Source of the DNA: CAVVSQ01 sp963848825
Lineage (GTDB): Bacteria > Planctomycetota > Planctomycetia > Gemmatales > Gemmataceae
Assembly: GCA_963848825.1 (NCBI GenBank)
Contig: CAWKFA010000015.1
Location: forward strand, 62,001-126,000
DNA length: 64,000 bases
Reading direction: 5' to 3'
Part shown: piece after piece, positions 56,762 through 64,000 of the stretch
Position numbering within the stretch: position 1 is the stretch's first letter
Layout: every line of letters begins with the position of its first letter
Position numbers and translations under genes: made by a program
Notes under the pieces: model-generated
What the model saw: only the letters and a program-made list of their open reading frames with translations
Database searches by the model: none
Told to the model about the DNA's origin: nothing

Positions 56762-58855
56762 ATGCTTCGTTTCCTGATCGCCTGCGTCTTTGGTCTGGGT
56801 ATTTTCGGGCTGGTCGCCTGGTATTACGACCTGATCCCGCCGGGGGATACCACGGCAGCGCCGCCGGCACATAGTACAGTGCAAAAATCAGTAGTCGTGC
56901 AGCATGACCTCGGCCGCGAACTCTATCCCGCTGTACCAATGCCTCCCTGGAGCGGCCCGCTGGTCGAAACCAGGGTTGATCCCGTCGTCGTCGTGGGCAC
57001 CATGTCCTCCAAGGACCGTCCCGACATAGCGGCCCAGATGGCTGGCCAGATCATGTTCATCGGCGACGAGGTGCCGGAAGGCGCTGTCCAGGTAGCCGGT
57101 GCCGCCGCCTTCCTCGCCGACCCGTTCGGCACCACGCGCGTCAACAACGGCGTCCGCGAGATCATCAAGATTTATCGGCGCCTGCAGGAAGGCGACATGG
57201 TCTATCCCGATCAGATCCTGGCCATGGTCGATACCGCCAAATCTCTCGGCGATCTCGAAATGAAACATTCCAAGGTGATCTCCGCCGAAGCGGACGCAAT
57301 CGGGGCCAAGGCCATCGCGGAAGAAGCGAGCGTAAAGTATGGCGTTGCCTTACGGCTCTTTCAAAACAAATCCATCGCGGAAGAAGATCTACGGTCCGCG
57401 AAATTGACACAGGTCAAAATGTACTGGGACAGCGTGGGCAAGGAAAAGGCCCTGGATATGACCAGGACGGAAGAAAAACTCAGCCTCATCATTTATCACC
57501 AGCATGAGATTCGCAACAAGAACGCCGGCCCGCGCAGCATCATTCAGAAAATTTACCGCCAGCGCGGCGAGGCGGTGAAAGAGCTCGAACCGATCATGCA
57601 GCTCTATAGCCTCGACCCCCTCTCCGCCGAGGCGCAGATCGACGCCGAATATTACTCGCGCCTGCGCGAGGGCATGGCCGTCACACTGGAACCCTCTGTC
57701 GTGGACGCGCCGCCGAAAACCTACAGCGCCCATGTCGCCGCCGTCAATTGTCTGGGAGTGACCAAGGACCCGGCCAACCCGCTCATCGTCTCTGGCAGCG
57801 AGGACCGGACCGTTCTGGTTTGGCAACGCTACGCGGCCACGCCGATTCGCAAATTCGAACACCCCGAAGCGGTCAAGGCCCTCGCCTGCAGCCCGCGCGG
57901 GGCCCAGGGAAACCTGCTTTTGACCGGCTGCGCTGACGGCGCCATCCGGCTTTATGACCTGAGCGTCAAGGACGATGCCAAGGCCATGATCAAGGAGGCC
58001 GCCAAACATAGCGTGGCCATCACCGCACTGGCCTTTAGTCCGGACGGCAAATATTTCGCCAGCGGCGCCGCCGATGGCACGCTCACCTTGTGGAGCACCG
58101 ACAAGATCGAACCCCTGTACGTCATCGATGAAAGGCATGGCGCGGCGGAAACCCACCATAACGCCGTCACCTCGCTAAACTTCACGCCGCAGTGCAAGCT
58201 TATATCCTCGAGCCTGGACAATGTCGTGCTGGTCTGGTCGCTCAAGGAAAAGGGCGCCAGCCTCGATTACTCGCCGCTCGCCGGCCGTAGCGGCAGCGTC
58301 AACAGCCTGGACGTCAGCGCGGATGGCCGTCTGATGCTCTTCGATCAAGGCAAGACCATGCAAATCCGCGCGGTCTCCGACGGCCACCTGGTCAATTCGC
58401 TCCGCAACCCCGGCGGTGTCATTCCCTTCGAGACGCTGGCCATGTTCGCGCCGGACGCCTCGCTGCTCCTGACCGCCGGCGCGCCGGACGGCAAGCTCCA
58501 GCTCTGGCACGTGCCCGCCGATCAATCGCGCGGCTTCGAAATTCGCAAGTTCGCCACCCGCGAACGGGCGCCGGTGACCTGTGCCGCCTTCGCGCCCATG
58601 ACCGATTATCATGGCGAAGGCACTTTCGCCGTCTCCGCCAACAAGGATGGGCAGATTTACCTCTGGCCCCTACCTTCCACGAAGGAGATCGCGAACTACG
58701 CCATCCGCGATGTCTTCGTGCATTTCGCCGACGGCGGCCTCAATGCGAGCACCGGCCAGCGCATCATCAAGGTCGAAGTGCCCAACCCGCCGACCACGCA
58801 AAATCCCAAGGGCCGCCTCGAACCGGGGCGCCAGGTAACGTTCGTGATCAATTGA
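56762..58855 (+). CDS. HlyD-like adaptor protein with inserted WD40 propeller
   Basis: A 697-residue protein with one N-terminal membrane helix (MLRFLIACVFGLGIFGLVAW), so most of it is extracytoplasmic. Residues ~75-165 look like a lipoyl/adaptor half (QMAGQIMFIGDEVPEG, EGDMVYPDQILAMVD); ~165-255 form a helical hairpin; LYSLDPLSAEAQIDAEYYSR and LREGMAVTLEP resemble adaptor beta-barrel strands. A run of WD40 repeats follows (~320-650: VSGSEDRTVLVWQRY, LLTGCADGAIRLYDL, FASGAADGTLTLWST). The end (GQRIIKVEVPNPPTTQNPKG, LEPGRQVTFVIN) is the closing strand set usual for RND/HlyD adaptors. The propeller thus seems inserted into the adaptor fold. The frame is intact. Confidence 0.75.
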   Translation: MLRFLIACVFGLGIFGLVAWYYDLIPPGDTTAAPPAHSTVQKSVVVQHDLGRELYPAVPMPPWSGPLVETRVDPVVVVGTMSSKDRPDIAAQMAGQIMFIGDEVPEGAVQVAGAAAFLADPFGTTRVNNGVREIIKIYRRLQEGDMVYPDQILAMVDTAKSLGDLEMKHSKVISAEADAIGAKAIAEEASVKYGVALRLFQNKSIAEEDLRSAKLTQVKMYWDSVGKEKALDMTRTEEKLSLIIYHQHEIRNKNAGPRSIIQKIYRQRGEAVKELEPIMQLYSLDPLSAEAQIDAEYYSRLREGMAVTLEPSVVDAPPKTYSAHVAAVNCLGVTKDPANPLIVSGSEDRTVLVWQRYAATPIRKFEHPEAVKALACSPRGAQGNLLLTGCADGAIRLYDLSVKDDAKAMIKEAAKHSVAITALAFSPDGKYFASGAADGTLTLWSTDKIEPLYVIDERHGAAETHHNAVTSLNFTPQCKLISSSLDNVVLVWSLKEKGASLDYSPLAGRSGSVNSLDVSADGRLMLFDQGKTMQIRAVSDGHLVNSLRNPGGVIPFETLAMFAPDASLLLTAGAPDGKLQLWHVPADQSRGFEIRKFATRERAPVTCAAFAPMTDYHGEGTFAVSANKDGQIYLWPLPSTKEIANYAIRDVFVHFADGGLNASTGQRIIKVEVPNPPTTQNPKGRLEPGRQVTFVIN

Positions 58856-58921
58856 GCGGGCAGTGCTCGAGTGAACTGTTGGTGGGCTGAACCTTGACCT
58901 GTTTTTCAACGGAAAGCGTCC

Positions 58922-61164
58922 ATGCAAGCTGAAGCTCCAGTAACGGACCTGGAACGCCGCAAGATGGTGCGGCTGCGCGTGCGCGGCGATTTGGCCGTTA
59001 CGCCGCAAAAATACGAGGGCCGCACCTATTACGTCATCAAGGACCCGGTCAGCCTGCGCTACTACCGCTTCAAGGAGCAAGAGTATTTTCTACTCAAGCT
59101 CATGGATGGCAAGCACACCAACGATGAGGCGCAGAAAGAGTTCGAAAAGTCCTTTCGTCCCGATCGCTTGACGCTCGAGGACCTGGAACATTTCAGCCAG
59201 CAACTGTTGACTGCCGGCCTGGTGCAGAATGAGTCGGCCCAGGCGGGCAAGCAGTTATACGACCGCCGCGCAAAGCGGCGCCGCATGGAAATCATGCGTG
59301 CCTTCACGAACCTCCTCTATATCAAGATCCCCGTTTTCGATCCGGAAAAAACACTCAACCACATGCTGCCCTGGTTGCGCTGGATTTTCACCGGCACCTT
59401 CCTGGTCCTCAGCGGTGCCGTCATGCTCGGCGCCGTCATGTTGGTCTTGACTCACTTCGAGACCTTCCTGGATCGTTTGCCCACCTATCAAGAGTTCTTC
59501 AGCTTCAAGACAGCCGTTTACCTGTGGGCGGCCCTCGGCGTCGTCAAGGTAATCCACGAGTTCGGCCACGGCCTTAGTTGCAAGGCTTTTGGCGGTGAAG
59601 TTCACGAGATGGGCTTCTTGCTGCTTTGTTTGTCGCCGGCGATGTATTGCAACGTGTCGGACGCCTGGACCCTGCCCAACAAATGGCGGCGCATCATCAT
59701 CAGCGGTGCCGGCATTTATGTCGAGCTCATGATTGCCGCCATCGCCACCTACGTCTGGTGGAACTCCCCCAGCCAGCCCTTCATCAACAATCTAAGTCTT
59801 AGCCTTATGATCGTGTGCAGCGTGAGCACCGTGATCTTCAACGGCAACCCGCTCATGCGTTATGACGGCTATTACGTCCTGGCCGACTGGCTGGAAATCC
59901 CCAACCTGCGTGACCGCGCTAATAAATATCTCAAGCGCATCGTCACGGAACATTGCCTGGGTATCGAGTCCCAGCCCGAACCGTACATGGATTTGAGCCG
60001 GCGCATCCTCTTCCTGGTCTATGCCGTCGTCAGTTGGGTTTATCGCTGGGCAATCACGTTCGTCATTCTGAAGTTCATGTCGACTTTCCTCAAGCCCTAC
60101 CGGCTCGAGATCATCAGCAATATGTTCGCCATCGCGGCCTTCGCGGGTATGATCGGCTGGCCGATCTACAACTTATTCAAGAACATTAGCAAGCGTGGGA
60201 GGCTTCCGGACATGAAACCTGTTCGCGTCACTATCAGCGCCATCCTGGTCGGACTACTGCTGCTGGGCTTTTTCTTCGTGCCCTTGCCCGTGACCCGGGT
60301 ACGCCAGCCAGGCCTCGTGGAGGTGCAGCCCGAGTACCTGACCCCGATTCACATCAAGGTGCCCGGCATCCTGCAAAAGGTATTGGTCAAGGAAGGGGAA
60401 TTCGTGCGCAAGGGCAAAATCCTTGCCGAGTTCCATAATCGCGACCTGGAAAACCGGTACGATCAGGCCAAATCATCGATCGGACTGAGCCAGAATCTGC
60501 TGCACCTTTACGCCACCCAGGGGGACAGGTACTCCAGCGCCCGCGATAAAAATGACCTGGTCCGCGCCAGACCACGGCGCGCAATGATTTACGCAGCGCC
60601 ACCGCGAACCTGGGCCAGGCCGGGGCGGAGAGAGAATGGCTTACCCTGAAGGCGCCTCGCGATGGCGTGGTCATGGGTCTGCCGAAGGTGGACGAAATCG
60701 GCAAGCTCTGGTCGCTCGATCAGGACGTGCCCTTCTGCAAGATTGGCGATCCCAAGAAACTGCGTGTGATCGTGCCGCTGCCGCCGCCGGATTACGAATT
60801 GGTGCGTGAGAACTGGAAAAAGCTGAAGCACGAAAAACTGCCCGTCACCATTCGCGTACAAGGCCGGGCGGAGGATATTTGGCAAGGTTACCTATCCAAC
60901 CTGCCGGAACAACAGGCCAAGGAAATCCCGATGGCGCTGTCCAACCGTGGCGGCGGGCCGCTCGCGGTCAAACAGGGTGCTGATCCCAACAAGATGGTGC
61001 CGCAAAACGACGTTTACCTGGTGGGCATCAACTTCAACGACCCTGACCTGGCCATCGCGCCGGGCTCCATGGCCCAGGTGAAGATCCATTGCGAATACCG
61101 TTCGGCGGCCTGGTGGGCCTGGCGCTCGCTGTCCTCCACCTTCGACCTGGGCCTGGCACTGTGA
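58922..61164 (+). CDS. PqqD-like / M50 site-2 protease / HlyD adaptor fusion
   Basis: About 747 residues. The first ~110 look like a PqqD-type winged helix (YYVIKDPVSLRYYRFKEQEY, DLEHFSQQLLTAGLVQ). Membrane helices then hold an M50 zinc site: VIHEFGHGLSCKAFGG (HExxH, ~211-215) and NPLMRYDGYYVLADWLEIPN with the Asp ligand (~314). After further helices comes a HlyD-like part (HIKVPGILQKVLVKEGEFVR, LKAPRDGVVMGLPKVDE, IAPGSMAQVKIHCEYRSA). The frame changes near 60566, where restoring one G in GCGCCAG gives ARAQTTARNDLRSATANLG. This layout resembles peptide-export or maturation proteins with PqqD-M50-HlyD parts. It is the third gene of the module, 66 bases after the WD40 gene. Confidence 0.8.
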
Positions 61165-61192
61165 CCATAGCCCGCCGCGCGAGCAAGGGAAA

Positions 61193-61423
61193 CTACTTCC
61201 CCTCTTTCTCCAGCGCCGCCCGCAACCTGTCCATCAGGTGGTCGGGGACGGGCGCCATCGGCAAGTCGCGGCAAATCTTGATCGTGATTTGATAGGACTG
61301 CATGTAGTTGTTACAGGGATCGCACAGGCGAATATGCTGGCAAATGAGGTCGCAATATTCCTTGGGCAATTCGCCATCGCAGTAAGCCATCAACAATTCA
61401 ACAATTTCCTTGCAGGTAATCAT
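61193..61423 (-). CDS. Anti-sigma factor, putative zinc-finger (zf-HC2) type
   Basis: A 76-residue protein with the anti-sigma zinc-finger pattern: ITCKEIVELLMAYCDGELP, then HIRLCDPCNNYMQSYQ, giving Cys, His-x3-Cys-x2-Cys ligands. There is no membrane helix, so it would be a soluble anti-sigma factor or a half-domain one. The start overlaps the sigma gene stop (ATGA), indicating co-translation; the partner is the ECF sigma factor just upstream. It converges with the M50-adaptor gene, 28 bases apart. Confidence 0.88.
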   Translation of the reverse strand: MITCKEIVELLMAYCDGELPKEYCDLICQHIRLCDPCNNYMQSYQITIKICRDLPMAPVPDHLMDRLRAALEKEGK

Positions 61424-62013
61424 GAGGCCACCTCTTCGAAGTGGGGGGCCAGGCGCCGCGCATCAACAGGCGCCCACGGTGCAACCGACTCTTGACCGCG
61501 GCCAGCGACAGGCCGAGCATCTCGCCGATGTCCTGGTTCGCCATCCCCTCGACGTCGGCCAGCACATAGACGTCGCGGTAAAGCTCCGGCAACTCCGCTA
61601 ATGGCTTTTTCGATAAGTTCCGTCGTTTCCCGTTTGAGCGCCAGCCGATCGGGCGTCGCCGACCAGGGCTTGACGGAGCGGGCGTGGTAGCCATGCTCGG
61701 TGAACAGATCAAGGGGATCATGGGCCTCGCGATGCTCGCGGTTGGCACGCTTGCGCCGATGGGCCAGCGCCGCGTTCACGGTCACGCGATGCAGCCAGGT
61801 GGTCACGTTGGACTCGCCCCTGAACGTGTCGAGCTTGCGTACCACTTGCAGCAAAACATCCTGCGTCACATCCTCGGCATCCGCGTCGTTGCCAAGCATG
61901 CGCCGCGCAAGGTTATAGACGCGCGGCGCATGGTCGCGGAAAACCTGCTCCGCTGTAGGCGGCGGCATCGTTGCCGGCGGCGTGCCGTTCGCGATTTTCC
62001 CGTTATGTTCCAT
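61420..62013 (-). CDS. ECF (sigma-70 family, RpoE-like) sigma factor
   Basis: RNA polymerase sigma factor of the extracytoplasmic function group. Region 2 reads FRDHAPRVYNLARRMLGNDA, DAEDVTQDVLLQVVRKLDTF, TTWLHRVTVNAALAHRRKR. Region 4 reads LAELPELYRDVYVLADVEGM, NQDIGEMLGLSLAAVKSRLH, RGRLLM. The frame changes near 61600 and near 61465; at the second, restoring one C gives LLMRRRLAPHFEEVAS and the stop at 61420. Total length is about 198 residues. Start ATG 62013 (MEHNGKIANG). It may control the convergent membrane module, but that is a guess. Confidence 0.88.
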   Translation of the reverse strand: MEHNGKIANGTPPATMPPPTAEQVFRDHAPRVYNLARRMLGNDADAEDVTQDVLLQVVRKLDTFRGESNVTTWLHRVTVNAALAHRRKRANREHREAHDPLDLFTEHGYHARSVKPWSATPDRLALKRETTELIEKAISGVAGALPRRLCAGRRRGDGEPGHRRDARPVAGRGQESVAPWAPVDARRLAPHFEEVAS

Positions 62014-62089
62014 GGATCGCGCTTCTCGGACTGGGGATAGCCATTGGGTTGATTTTATACCGCGGGGTAGGGCATTACCAGCCCTGTGT

Positions 62090-62722
62090 TTTTACCCCAA
62101 CGGGGGTTACATCCCGCAAACCACGTTTGGTACTCGAGCCCTGAGTGAGAACGTCCCGAATATTCTTTACCCCGAAGGGGGTTACATCCCAGAGCCCAGG
62201 GTTGGTACTCCAACCCTGGGTGAGACCCCCACGAATATTCTTTTACCCCGAAGGGGGTTACATCCCAGAGCCCAGGGTTGGTACTCCAACCCTGGGTGAG
62301 ACCCCCCACGAATATTTTTTACCCCAACGGGGTTACATCAACGGCTAGATTGCAACCCTGTCGTCCCGCCCAGGGTTGGGGTACCAACCCTGGGATTTGG
62401 GATTTAACCCCGTTGGGGTAAAAAACGGGTGCTTTGGCTTTCACCCAGGGTTGGCGTACCAACCCTGGGCTCTGGGATCGAACCCCGTTGGGGTAAATGC
62501 CGGTCGGTTTTGCTATTCGCCCGGGGTTGAATTACCAACCTTGGGCTCTGGGATGTAACCCCGTTGGGGTAAAAACGCCCAGGGTTGGCGTACCAACCCT
62601 GGGCTCTGGGATCGAACCCCGTTGGGGTAAATGCCGGTCGGTTTTGCTATTCGCCCGGGGTTGAATTACCAACCCTGGGCTTTGGGATTTAACCCCGTTG
62701 GGGTAAATACCGGTTCTCATCG
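62090..62722. repeat. Head-to-head array of double-hairpin tandem repeats
   Basis: Units of about 58-77 bases hold two small palindromes: CCCAGGGTTGG/CCAACCCTGGG and ACCCCGTTGGGGT. Units from 62090 to about 62345 run in one orientation (about 3.5 copies). Units from about 62369 to 62722 run in the other (five copies), including a near-exact duplication of 62446-62550 at 62578-62683. Open frames across it are only translations of the repeat. With its flanks it fills the 830-base gap 62014-62844 between the sigma factor and the secretin gene. Confidence 0.92.
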
Positions 62723-62783
62723 CCTACGGCACAAACAAAATGTGGCGACTTTGGGGTACACATCTGCGCCGCCGGCAGCGCAT

Positions 62784-62819
62784 AAAAAAAGAGGCGACGG
62801 ATATTTCTTCCGTCGCCTC
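62784..62819 (-). terminator. Rho-independent terminator of the secretin-like gene
   Basis: An 11 bp stem GAGGCGACGGA and its complement (62791-62819) with a seven-base loop is followed on the minus strand by seven T (62784-62790). It lies 25 bases after the secretin stop codon. Confidence 0.85.
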
Positions 62820-62844
62820 TGGGCTCGTTTCCCCCGAACCGAGC

Positions 62845-64000
62845 CTATGGTCTGGGTATTGGCAGGTCTTGGCCGGTAAAGATTCTTTCTTCTTCCTCGT
62901 TGATGATGATGCGCGGGGTCACCATGATCATGAGGCTCTGGCCGTCGCGGCCGTAAGACGTGTTCTTGAATAGTCGGCTCAAGTATGGAATCTTGCTGAG
63001 AATCGGTGGGCCGAACTCGTTGCGGCCTTCCGACATGGTTTTCAGGCCGCCCAGGAGCACCGTGCCGCCGTCCGGCACGTTTACGGTGGTGTTGACCGTA
63101 ATCTGCGTAAAGGTCGGTTGCTGGAAGACCATCTGATAGATAACGGGCTGGCCCAGAATGGTCGTGCTATTGCCCGGCCCTTCTAAAAGCTGCGGTACGG
63201 GAATTTGAATGGGAATCAGCGGCACATTGGCGTTGGCCAGGTTTGTCAGACTGGGCGTCAGGTTCAGACGCACGAAACGCCGGTCCGCGGACACCACGGG
63301 CGTCACTTGCATCGTGACGCCCAACGGGAAGGGCTGGTTGTTCGGCGTCAGAATGGTCTGGGCACCGACAACGTTGGCGCTTACGCCCGTCAGGAAGAAC
63401 TGGAAGTCCTGCACGTTGATGTTCGCGGTCTGGCCGTTGAAGACCGTCAGCTTGGGGGCCTGCATGATGTTCATGCGGCGGTCCCCCTGGGCAGCTTCGA
63501 GGAACATGAATACCTGAATATCGCTCAGGAAGGCAAGACCTAGCGACAGGCCGCCATCGGCGCCCGGGACCCCCGGATAGCCGCCGAACGGAGGCACGGC
63601 ATAGGAAAAGCTGCTGGAATGGATGGGTATGGCCAGGTCAGGCGTCAGCTGACCGGCCGGGGTCAAGCCGGTGGTGGCTTTGAGGCCCTGAAATTGACTG
63701 TTTACCTGCCCGAAGGGGGTGAATTGGCCATTGAGCAGGTTGACCTGGTTCGTCGCCGACGTGGGCGACTTGATGTTCACGTTGAAATCGACGCCGATGC
63801 GCTCGAAGAAGCTTTCGGAGACGGATACGAGCCGCATTTCGATGGCGATTTCCAAATCTTGCAGGCGACGTAGCGAAGCCAGCAGTGCCTGAATGTCTTC
63901 CTGCACTTCCTGGGTCTGGTTGATGACGAGGGCGTTGCCAAGTTCAAAGAACTGGATGGTCCCCTGTCCGCCGACGTTGCTCCAGGTGTTGCTGGCAACG
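62845..64000 (-). CDS. Secretin-like (type II/III secretion GspD/PilQ family) protein, 5' end outside window
   Basis: Outer-membrane secretin-type protein. The open frame continues to base 64000 without a start. The part seen includes an N-domain-like region (GNALVINQTQEVQEDIQALL, LEIAIEMRLVSVSESFFERI) and the secretin core with TVFNGQTANINVQDFQFFLT, VTMQVTPVVSADRRFVRLNL, and the signature VPDGGTVLLGGLKTMSEG followed by ILSKIPYLSRLFKN and SLMIMVTPRIII. It is therefore a pore-forming or channel-related beta-barrel protein. The insertion VNLLNGQFTPFGQVNSQFQG occurs in planctomycete-type members and matches a segment of the secreted protein at 29429-30685. A terminator follows at 62784-62819. 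Confidence 0.88.
   Translation of the reverse strand, partial: VASNTWSNVGGQGTIQFFELGNALVINQTQEVQEDIQALLASLRRLQDLEIAIEMRLVSVSESFFERIGVDFNVNIKSPTSATNQVNLLNGQFTPFGQVNSQFQGLKATTGLTPAGQLTPDLAIPIHSSSFSYAVPPFGGYPGVPGADGGLSLGLAFLSDIQVFMFLEAAQGDRRMNIMQAPKLTVFNGQTANINVQDFQFFLTGVSANVVGAQTILTPNNQPFPLGVTMQVTPVVSADRRFVRLNLTPSLTNLANANVPLIPIQIPVPQLLEGPGNSTTILGQPVIYQMVFQQPTFTQITVNTTVNVPDGGTVLLGGLKTMSEGRNEFGPPILSKIPYLSRLFKNTSYGRDGQSLMIMVTPRIIINEEEERIFTGQDLPIPRP

Noticed and set aside
57389..58159. A 256-residue minus-strand open frame
   Set aside because: Antisense to the WD40-adaptor gene and without recognisable features.
62145..62879. Several short open frames rich in NPVGVN and PTLG patterns
   Set aside because: They are translations of the tandem hairpin array in both orientations, not genes.
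1..64000. Pseudogenisation or programmed frameshifting as the cause of the many frame changes
   Set aside because: Essential genes are affected as often as others, the protein sequence resumes without loss on the other side, and the changes cluster in GC runs, all of which fit sequence error better.
1..64000. tRNA, rRNA or CRISPR arrays
   Set aside because: By eye I found no clover-leaf with a T-loop, no rRNA-like segment and no regularly spaced repeat-spacer pattern. A covariance-model scan was not possible.

Overview
The window looks like a chromosomal segment of a planctomycete, probably of the Gemmataceae type. The evidence is the high GC content, a secreted DUF1549-type protein with a CAQCHAHP motif, a DUF4337 membrane protein, a TPR plus GT41 glycosyltransferase, secretin-like and cysteine-rich secreted proteins, and an mraZ-rsmH pair that is not followed by the usual division genes. 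The taxon is an inference. I found no rRNA, tRNA or CRISPR array.

Layout. 1-5580 (minus): purA, uppS, cdsA, phoH and a 7TM-HD phosphohydrolase. 5.9-8.7 kb (plus): a HEAT-repeat protein and the DUF1549 protein. 8.8-10.5 kb (minus): a zinc/manganese ABC ATPase and binding protein without a permease. 10.6-13.7 kb: two hydroxyacid-type dehydrogenases and an aldose epimerase. 13.8-17.4 kb (plus): an RsmC-like methyltransferase, a TPR-OGT protein and a cupin. 17.5-20.3 kb: DUF4337, UPF0316 and a halogenase-like flavoprotein. 20.35-27.4 kb (minus): a six-gene cluster of GHMP sugar kinase, GDP-fucose-synthase-like epimerase, ThDP enzyme alpha and beta subunits, a DegT-fold enzyme with His in place of the PLP lysine, and a B12-type radical SAM protein. 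27.6-37.5 kb: a mixed set including nadD, an arginase-fold enzyme, gamma carbonic anhydrase, an M24-like protein, an SDR, an HTH regulator, a UvrC-like protein and csrA. 37.6-42.9 kb (minus): prs, an amino-acid oxidase-like flavoprotein, cysK and recJ. 42.9-46.0 kb (minus): mraZ with its operator, rsmH, and a LysM membrane protein in the slot where ftsL normally lies. 46.2-49.9 kb (plus): rpmB-gatC-gatA-gatB. 49.9-53.8 kb (minus): an M48 protease and an Aas-like acyltransferase/ligase. 54.5-61.2 kb (plus): three consecutive membrane proteins built on a HlyD-like adaptor core, carrying GAF domains, an inserted WD40 propeller, and a PqqD-like/M50 protease part. 61.2-62.0 kb (minus): an ECF sigma factor and a zinc-finger anti-sigma factor. 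62.8 kb to the end (minus): a secretin-like protein cut by the window edge.

Repeats: three dispersed ~90-103 bp palindromes sharing GGGGTCAGACCCC; a four-copy hairpin cluster at 33.8-34.1 kb; a head-to-head array of double hairpins at 62.1-62.7 kb; and a 95 bp MITE-like element between mraZ and rsmH.

About half of the genes, including housekeeping genes such as purA, recJ, cysK, gatC and gatB, need one or more frame changes to be read through. At least eleven of these changes lie in short GC runs and are repaired exactly by adding one GC dinucleotide. I therefore treat them as probable sequence errors and annotate across them rather than calling pseudogenes.

The best candidates for something undescribed are the HlyD-core module at 54.5-61.2 kb and the sugar-modification cluster at 20.3-27.4 kb.
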